A DNA stretch of 64,000 nt from the NCBI GenBank assembly GCA_002694465.1, contig NZMG01000039.1, positions 124,001 to 188,000 on the forward strand, written 5' to 3'. This stretch comes from Flavobacteriaceae bacterium. GTDB taxonomy: Bacteria > Bacteroidota > Bacteroidia > Flavobacteriales > Flavobacteriaceae. Below, in pieces: positions 59,443-64,000 of this stretch; the first letter of the stretch is position 1; each line of letters begins with the position of its first letter. Both the position numbers and the translations under genes were made by a program. The notes under the pieces were generated by a model. It had not been told where the DNA came from, made no database searches, and was given only the letters and a program-made list of their open reading frames with translations.

Positions 59443-59474
59443 TTTGCAGTATAACTTAAAGTGTTTTACATTTG
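59443..59474 (+). promoter_or_regulatory. Bacteroidetes-type promoter for the tRNA at 59487
   Basis: -33 TTTG 59443-59446, 20-nt spacer, -7 TACATTTG 59467-59474. Confidence 0.7.
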
Positions 59475-59486
59475 CAACTTGTTTTT

Positions 59487-59560
59487 GGTCCCATAGCTCA
59501 GCTGGTTAGAGCACCTGACTCATAATCAGGGGGTCCTTGGTTCGAGCCCAAGTGGGACCA
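59487..59560 (+). tRNA. tRNA with CAT anticodon (elongator Met, or Ile2 if lysidine-modified)
   Basis: Acceptor GGTCCCA/TGGGACC, anticodon arm CCTGA-CTCATAA-TCAGG, T-arm CTTGGttcgagcCCAAG. Confidence 0.93.
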
Positions 59561-59700
59561 CTTATAGTTTAAAAGGATTAAATTGAATAAATAAACATTA
59601 CCCAAAATGCAATTTTTTAATTAAATTTTGGTTAATAAATGGTTGATAACAAGCTTTTTTGTTTGTTGTTTAAAAAAAATTATTACTTTAGCCCCTGAAT

Positions 59701-59928
59701 ATGCGACCCCAAATCGTAACTATATTAACCCTATTGCTATTCTTAATGAATAGCATTTCTATGCTTGGGCAGTCTTCGACTGCATCTTCAGGCCCACCAC
59801 CTCCAGCTCAAAGAACACCAGTAGATTTACCCATTGATGGTAGTGTTTACTTACTTCTTATTGCAGGATTAGTTTATGGAGTATACCTAATTTTAAAGTG
59901 CAAAAAGGCTAGCGATACGCTTTCATAA
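59701..59928 (+). CDS. Small exported protein with PID-CTERM-like C-terminal sorting signal
   Basis: Signal peptide, GPPPPAQ spacer, then PVDLPIDGSVYLLLIAGLVYGVYLILKCKK (PID motif + TM + basic tail). Confidence 0.75.
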   Translation: MRPQIVTILTLLLFLMNSISMLGQSSTASSGPPPPAQRTPVDLPIDGSVYLLLIAGLVYGVYLILKCKKASDTLS

Positions 59929-60499
59929 TTCTACTCACGTATTTCCCAATTACATCAAATTCTAAGTTTACGATGCTACCAACTTTTAGCATTTTAAAAC
60001 TTGTATTTTCATAAGTATACGGAATGATAGCTACACTGAAAGAATTTTTTTTGGAATTTACAACAGTCAAACTTACACCGTTTACCGTTATTGATCCCTT
60101 TTCAATAGTAATATTTTCCAAGTTCTGTTGGTATTCAAAAGTGAATGACCAGCTGCCATTATTTTCTTCAATTAAAGTACAGATAGCGGTTTGATCTACA
60201 TGACCTTGTACTATGTGACCATCAAGTCTCTCGCCGAGTTTCATAGCTCTTTCCAGATTTACAATATCTCCTATTGCAAGTTGTCCTAAATTACTTTTTT
60301 CCAGTGTTTCCTGAATGGCAGTAACAGTGTAATAGTCATTTTCCATACTCACGACAGTTAAACAAACACCATTGTGCGCAACACTTTGGTCAATTTTAAG
60401 CTCGTTTGTAAAATTACTCTCAATAGTAAGGTGGAGATTGCTATTTTCTTTTTCCAGCAAAACTATTTTACCAATCGTTTCAACAATGCCTGTAAACAT
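59909..60499 (-). CDS. ribE: Riboflavin synthase (alpha subunit)
   Basis: MFTGIVETIGKI, VAHNGVCLTVV, GERLDGHIVQGHVDQ, SITVNGVSLTVV. Confidence 0.97.
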   Translation of the reverse strand: MFTGIVETIGKIVLLEKENSNLHLTIESNFTNELKIDQSVAHNGVCLTVVSMENDYYTVTAIQETLEKSNLGQLAIGDIVNLERAMKLGERLDGHIVQGHVDQTAICTLIEENNGSWSFTFEYQQNLENITIEKGSITVNGVSLTVVNSKKNSFSVAIIPYTYENTSFKMLKVGSIVNLEFDVIGKYVSRIMKAYR

Positions 60500-60512
60500 G
60501 CTTTCAATTAAT

Positions 60513-60520
60513 TACATTTG
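60513..60520 (+). promoter_or_regulatory. TAnnTTTG promoter box upstream of pdxA
   Basis: TACATTTG, 30 nt before ATG 60551. Confidence 0.5.
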
Positions 60521-60550
60521 TAGTACAAAAGTAACAAGGAGTATTTGTTT

Positions 60551-61615
60551 ATGGGTAAAAATGAAAAAATAATTGTTGGAATTTCCATTGGAGACTATAA
60601 CGGGATTGGGAGTGAGGTCATATTAAAAACCTTTCAAGATAGTAGAATGCTTGAATTTTGTACTCCTGTAATATTTGCTTCAGTTAAGCTGATGTCTTTT
60701 TTTAAAAAAGAATATGACATGGAAATTAATTTTCATGGCATTGATAAAATTGAAGATGTTATTCATAAAAAAATAAATGTTTTAAATGTTTGGAAAGAAC
60801 CAATCGAAGTAAATTTTGGAAAAGAAGAAGCTAAAGCAGGAGAATTTGCAATTACATCCTTGAAAGCTTCAGTTGAGGCGTTAAAAAATGATACAATTGA
60901 TGTATTAGTCACTGCGCCCATTAATAAAAGTAACGTACAATCCAAATCTTTTAATTTTCCAGGACACACAGATTATTTAGCTAAAGAATTGAAAGGTAAC
61001 AGCCTTATGTTTATGATTTCTGAAGAATTAAAAGTGGGTTTACTTACAGATCATGTTGCTGTTAAGGATGTTCCAGGAACTATTACAAGGGAACTCATTG
61101 AAAAAAAGATTAACACCATACATAAAACATTAATTGAAGACTTTGGTATTATAAAACCAAAAATTGCTGTTTTGGGAATTAACCCACATACGGGGGATAA
61201 TGGAGTAATTGGTGACGAGGATGACACAGTTTTAAGACCAACTATAGAAAATATTAGAAATAACGGGAAAATTGTGTTGGGACCTTATGCTGCAGATAGC
61301 TTTTTTGGATCTGGAAATTATAAAAGCTTTGACGCTGTTGTAGCTTCCTATCACGATCAAGGATTAATACCGTTTAAAACGCTAGCCTTTGGACAAGGCG
61401 TAAATTATACCGCAGGGTTAAGTAAAATTAGAACTTCTCCAGACCACGGAACAGCTTACGAAATTGCAGGAAAGAATCTAGCCAATGAATCTTCCTTTAA
61501 AGAAGCTGTTTTTGCGGCCATTCAAATTTATAAAAACAGGGAAGAATATCAATTATATGCCCAAAATCCATTAAAAGTTACTGCAAAAAAAGAATATTCA
61601 AAAAAGAATTTTTAA
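60551..61615 (+). CDS. pdxA: 4-hydroxythreonine-4-phosphate dehydrogenase
   Basis: GISIGDYNGIGSEVILKTF, VTAPINKSNVQSKSFNFPGHTDYLAKE, GINPHTGDNGVIGDED, SYHDQGLIPFKTLAFGQGVNYTAGL. Confidence 0.96.
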   Translation: MGKNEKIIVGISIGDYNGIGSEVILKTFQDSRMLEFCTPVIFASVKLMSFFKKEYDMEINFHGIDKIEDVIHKKINVLNVWKEPIEVNFGKEEAKAGEFAITSLKASVEALKNDTIDVLVTAPINKSNVQSKSFNFPGHTDYLAKELKGNSLMFMISEELKVGLLTDHVAVKDVPGTITRELIEKKINTIHKTLIEDFGIIKPKIAVLGINPHTGDNGVIGDEDDTVLRPTIENIRNNGKIVLGPYAADSFFGSGNYKSFDAVVASYHDQGLIPFKTLAFGQGVNYTAGLSKIRTSPDHGTAYEIAGKNLANESSFKEAVFAAIQIYKNREEYQLYAQNPLKVTAKKEYSKKNF

Positions 61616-61642
61616 AAAGGATAAGCAAATAGAAATATTTTT

Positions 61643-61650
61643 TATCTTTG
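61643..61650 (+). promoter_or_regulatory. TAnnTTTG promoter box upstream of the DUF177-rpmF operon
   Basis: TATCTTTG; followed by a small hairpin GCCTTttttggAAGGC 61656-61671. Confidence 0.6.
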
Positions 61651-61704
61651 CGACCGCCTTTTTTGGAAGGCAAATGTTTAAATATTGATGTGAAAATGAA
61701 CGAA

Positions 61705-62232
61705 ATGAAAGAATTTACAATCCCTTTTGTGGGATTGAAATTGGGGAAACACATCTTTACTTTTGAAATAAAGAATACGTTCTTTGAACATTTTGAGTAT
61801 GATGAGTTTAATGATGCGAACATTTCATTAGAAGCTGTTCTCGATAAGAAAACAACCCTTTTGGAGTTTACACTTGATTTTTCTGGGTTTGTAAATGTTA
61901 ATTGTGATTTAACAAACGAACCTTTTAATCAAGAAGTATCAGGCAACTATCATTTTGTAGTAAAGTTTGGCGAGGAATTTAATGATGAAAATGAAGATTT
62001 GCTTATTCTTCCTCACGGAAGCTATCAAGTAAATATTCAGCAATATATTTATGAATCCATTGTGCTTGCTTTACCATCAAAAAGAATCCATCCAGGAGTA
62101 AAGGATGGAACATTAAAATCGGATATACTCGAAAAATTAGAAGAATTAAGCCCTAAGGGTAAAGATATTTCAGAAGAAACAGATATAGATCCCCGTTGGG
62201 ACAACTTAAAAAAATTATTAACAGATAAATAG
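61705..62232 (+). CDS. DUF177 (YceD-like) protein
   Basis: MKEFTIPFVGLKLGKHIF...; directly upstream of rpmF; ORF-track start 61648 overlaps the promoter so a start at 61696 or 61705 is preferred. Confidence 0.88.
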   Translation: MKEFTIPFVGLKLGKHIFTFEIKNTFFEHFEYDEFNDANISLEAVLDKKTTLLEFTLDFSGFVNVNCDLTNEPFNQEVSGNYHFVVKFGEEFNDENEDLLILPHGSYQVNIQQYIYESIVLALPSKRIHPGVKDGTLKSDILEKLEELSPKGKDISEETDIDPRWDNLKKLLTDK

Positions 62233-62241
62233 AATTGAGTA

Positions 62242-62439
62242 ATGGCACATCCTAAAAGAAAAATCTCGAAAACAAGAAGAGATAAAAGAAGAACACATTA
62301 CAAGGCCACGTCACCACAAATTGCTACAGATCCTACTACAGGAGAGGCACACCTTTTCCATAGAGCTCATTGGCACGAAGGAAAATTATACTACAAAGGA
62401 CAAGTGGTTATTGACGCAGTAGAATCAGTAGAAGCATAA
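62242..62439 (+). CDS. rpmF: 50S ribosomal protein L32
   Basis: [44 protein letters not shown]. Confidence 0.97.
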   Translation: MAHPKRKISKTRRDKRRTHYKATSPQIATDPTTGEAHLFHRAHWHEGKLYYKGQVVIDAVESVEA

Positions 62440-62458
62440 GTATATTATATAAAAAACA

Positions 62459-62500
62459 AAAAACTCTCACAATCTATTAATTGGTCGTGAGGGTTTTTTA
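62459..62500 (+). terminator. Intrinsic terminator after rpmF
   Basis: AAAACTCTCACaatctattaattggtcGTGAGGGTTTTTT. Confidence 0.85.
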
Positions 62501-62619
62501 TTTTCTTTCTAATATTTTAAAAAGGTGCTTTTTTTGATCATTTTTGATTAAAAATTAGTATTTTTCAGTCTTAATTTAATGCTTTTTGGCCTTTTTTGTG
62601 AATTTTAATTCAACTCTTT

Positions 62620-63615
62620 ATGTCTAAAATCACTGCAGCTATCACCGCTGTGGGAGGATATGTCCCAGACTATGTTCTTTCCAACCAGATTCTAGAAACC
62701 ATGGTAGATACCAACGATGAATGGATTACTGCCAGAACAGGTATTAAAGAACGCAGAATTTTAAAAGATAAAGACAAAGGAACCTCTTATCTTGCTATAA
62801 AAGCTGCAGAAGACCTTCTAACCAAAAGCAATACTGACCCTAAAGATATAGATTTGGTGATTATGGCAACAGCCACACCAGATATGCCCGTAGCGGCAAC
62901 AGGCGTTTACGTAGCCAGTAAAATTGGAGCAGTAAACGCTTTTTCTTTTGACTTAGTAGCAGCTTGCTCCAGTTTTTTATATGGCATGTCTACTGCCGCT
63001 AGATATATTGAATCTGGTAAATACAAAAAAGTACTTTTAATTGGAGCAGATAAAATGTCTTCTATTATAGACTACGAAGACAGAACTACATGTATTATTT
63101 TTGGAGATGGGGGAGGAGCGGTTCTTTTTGAGCCTAATACTGAGGGGCTAGGATTAATTGATGAACATCTACGGTCCGACGGAATAGGAAGAGCACACCT
63201 TAAAATAGACGCCGGGGGTTCTTTACTCCCTGCATCCATTGAAACGGTTACAAATAAGCAACATTACGTTTTTCAGGATGGAAAAACAGTATTTAAGTTT
63301 GCGGTTTCTAATATGGCCGATGTGTGCGCCAAAGTCATGGAGAAAAATAATTTGGAAGGGAAGGATGTAAATTGGTTGGTACCGCATCAAGCAAACAAAC
63401 GAATTATTGATGCAGCAGCCAATAGAATGGAGCTCCCTGAAGAAAAGGTAATGATGAACATCCATAAATACGGAAACACGACCTCTGCCACCTTACCATT
63501 ATGCCTTCATGACTATGAAAAGCAATTAAAAAAAGGGGATAATTTAGTTTTTGCCGCTTTTGGAGGAGGATTCACTTGGGGTGCTGTCTATGTTAAATGG
63601 GCATACAATTCATAA
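62620..63615 (+). CDS. fabH: Beta-ketoacyl-ACP synthase III
   Basis: ITAVGGYVPDYVLSN, DTNDEWITARTGIKERRI, VAACSSFLYGM, VPHQANKRIIDAAANRM, YGNTTSATLPLCL. Confidence 0.97.
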   Translation: MSKITAAITAVGGYVPDYVLSNQILETMVDTNDEWITARTGIKERRILKDKDKGTSYLAIKAAEDLLTKSNTDPKDIDLVIMATATPDMPVAATGVYVASKIGAVNAFSFDLVAACSSFLYGMSTAARYIESGKYKKVLLIGADKMSSIIDYEDRTTCIIFGDGGGAVLFEPNTEGLGLIDEHLRSDGIGRAHLKIDAGGSLLPASIETVTNKQHYVFQDGKTVFKFAVSNMADVCAKVMEKNNLEGKDVNWLVPHQANKRIIDAAANRMELPEEKVMMNIHKYGNTTSATLPLCLHDYEKQLKKGDNLVFAAFGGGFTWGAVYVKWAYNS

Positions 63616-63647
63616 TAAAATAAACGACCAATTAAACAAATAACAAT

Positions 63648-64000
63648 ATGGACTTAAAAGACATTCAAAATCTAATCAAGTTTGTAGCGAAATCTGGAGC
63701 TAGTGAAGTGAAACTTGAAATGGAAGATGTTAAAATCACCATTAGAACTGGACACGAAAATGATGAACCTACTTATATTCAGCATATACCAGCGCCAATT
63801 CAGCAACAAGCGCAACCGGCTATAGCGCAACCACAGGCAGAAAGTACACCAGTTCCTGTTAAGGAAGCTGCAGCACCAGTAGATGAGAATTCAAAATATA
63901 TAACTGTAAAATCACCAATTATTGGTACTTTTTACAGAAAGCCCTCTCCAGACAAACCAGTGTTTAAGGAAGTAGGAGACACTGTATCTACAGGTGACGT
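63648..64000 (+). CDS. accB: Biotin carboxyl carrier protein of acetyl-CoA carboxylase (truncated by window edge)
   Basis: Own translation: MDLKDIQNLIKFVAKSGASEVKLEMEDVKITIRTG...ITVKSPIIGTFYRKPSPDKPVFKEVGDTVSTGD. Confidence 0.95.
   Translation, partial: MDLKDIQNLIKFVAKSGASEVKLEMEDVKITIRTGHENDEPTYIQHIPAPIQQQAQPAIAQPQAESTPVPVKEAAAPVDENSKYITVKSPIIGTFYRKPSPDKPVFKEVGDTVSTGD

Noticed and set aside
1-64000. CRISPR arrays, prophage, transposases, integrons, rRNA operons, defence islands
   Set aside because: None seen: no regularly spaced repeats, no integrase/transposase proteins in the ORF track, gene content is core-genome-like

Overview
Contiguous, gene-dense, AT-rich chromosomal window from a Bacteroidota/Flavobacteriia-type bacterium. 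About 58 of the supplied ORFs look like real genes; there are two partial edge genes (a Wzz-like gene at the left, accB at the right), two tRNAs, several intrinsic terminators and several Bacteroidetes-type TAnnTTTG promoters. Content is mostly housekeeping: dTDP-rhamnose genes (rfbDCAB), pgk, holB, mnmG, ybeY, gltX, glnS, folB, rnr, rpiB, amt, rnpA, lepA, dusB, rbfA, mce, ribE, pdxA, DUF177-rpmF-fabH-accB, plus peptidases, lipoproteins and outer-membrane proteins. I saw no prophage, transposon, CRISPR array, toxin/defence island or rRNA, and no clear novel multi-gene system. The most interesting signals are mainly non-coding: (i) two parS-like palindromes flanking mnmG (14152-14167 exact to the Bacillus-type consensus; 16057-16072), with a near match inside the lytic transglycosylase gene; (ii) a ~0.5 kb AT-rich divergent intergenic region (32882-33430) with repeats, where gene-strand bias changes, a possible replication origin; (iii) a 13-bp perfect inverted repeat with a third half-site abutting the amt start codon; (iv) a frameshifted small ORF missing from the ORF track (40791-41092); (v) predicted leaderless promoters (holB, dusB, rbfA); (vi) a PID-CTERM-like small protein; (vii) three convergent gene pairs sharing a 4-nt bidirectional stop. 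All identifications are from reading sequence only; no database search was run.
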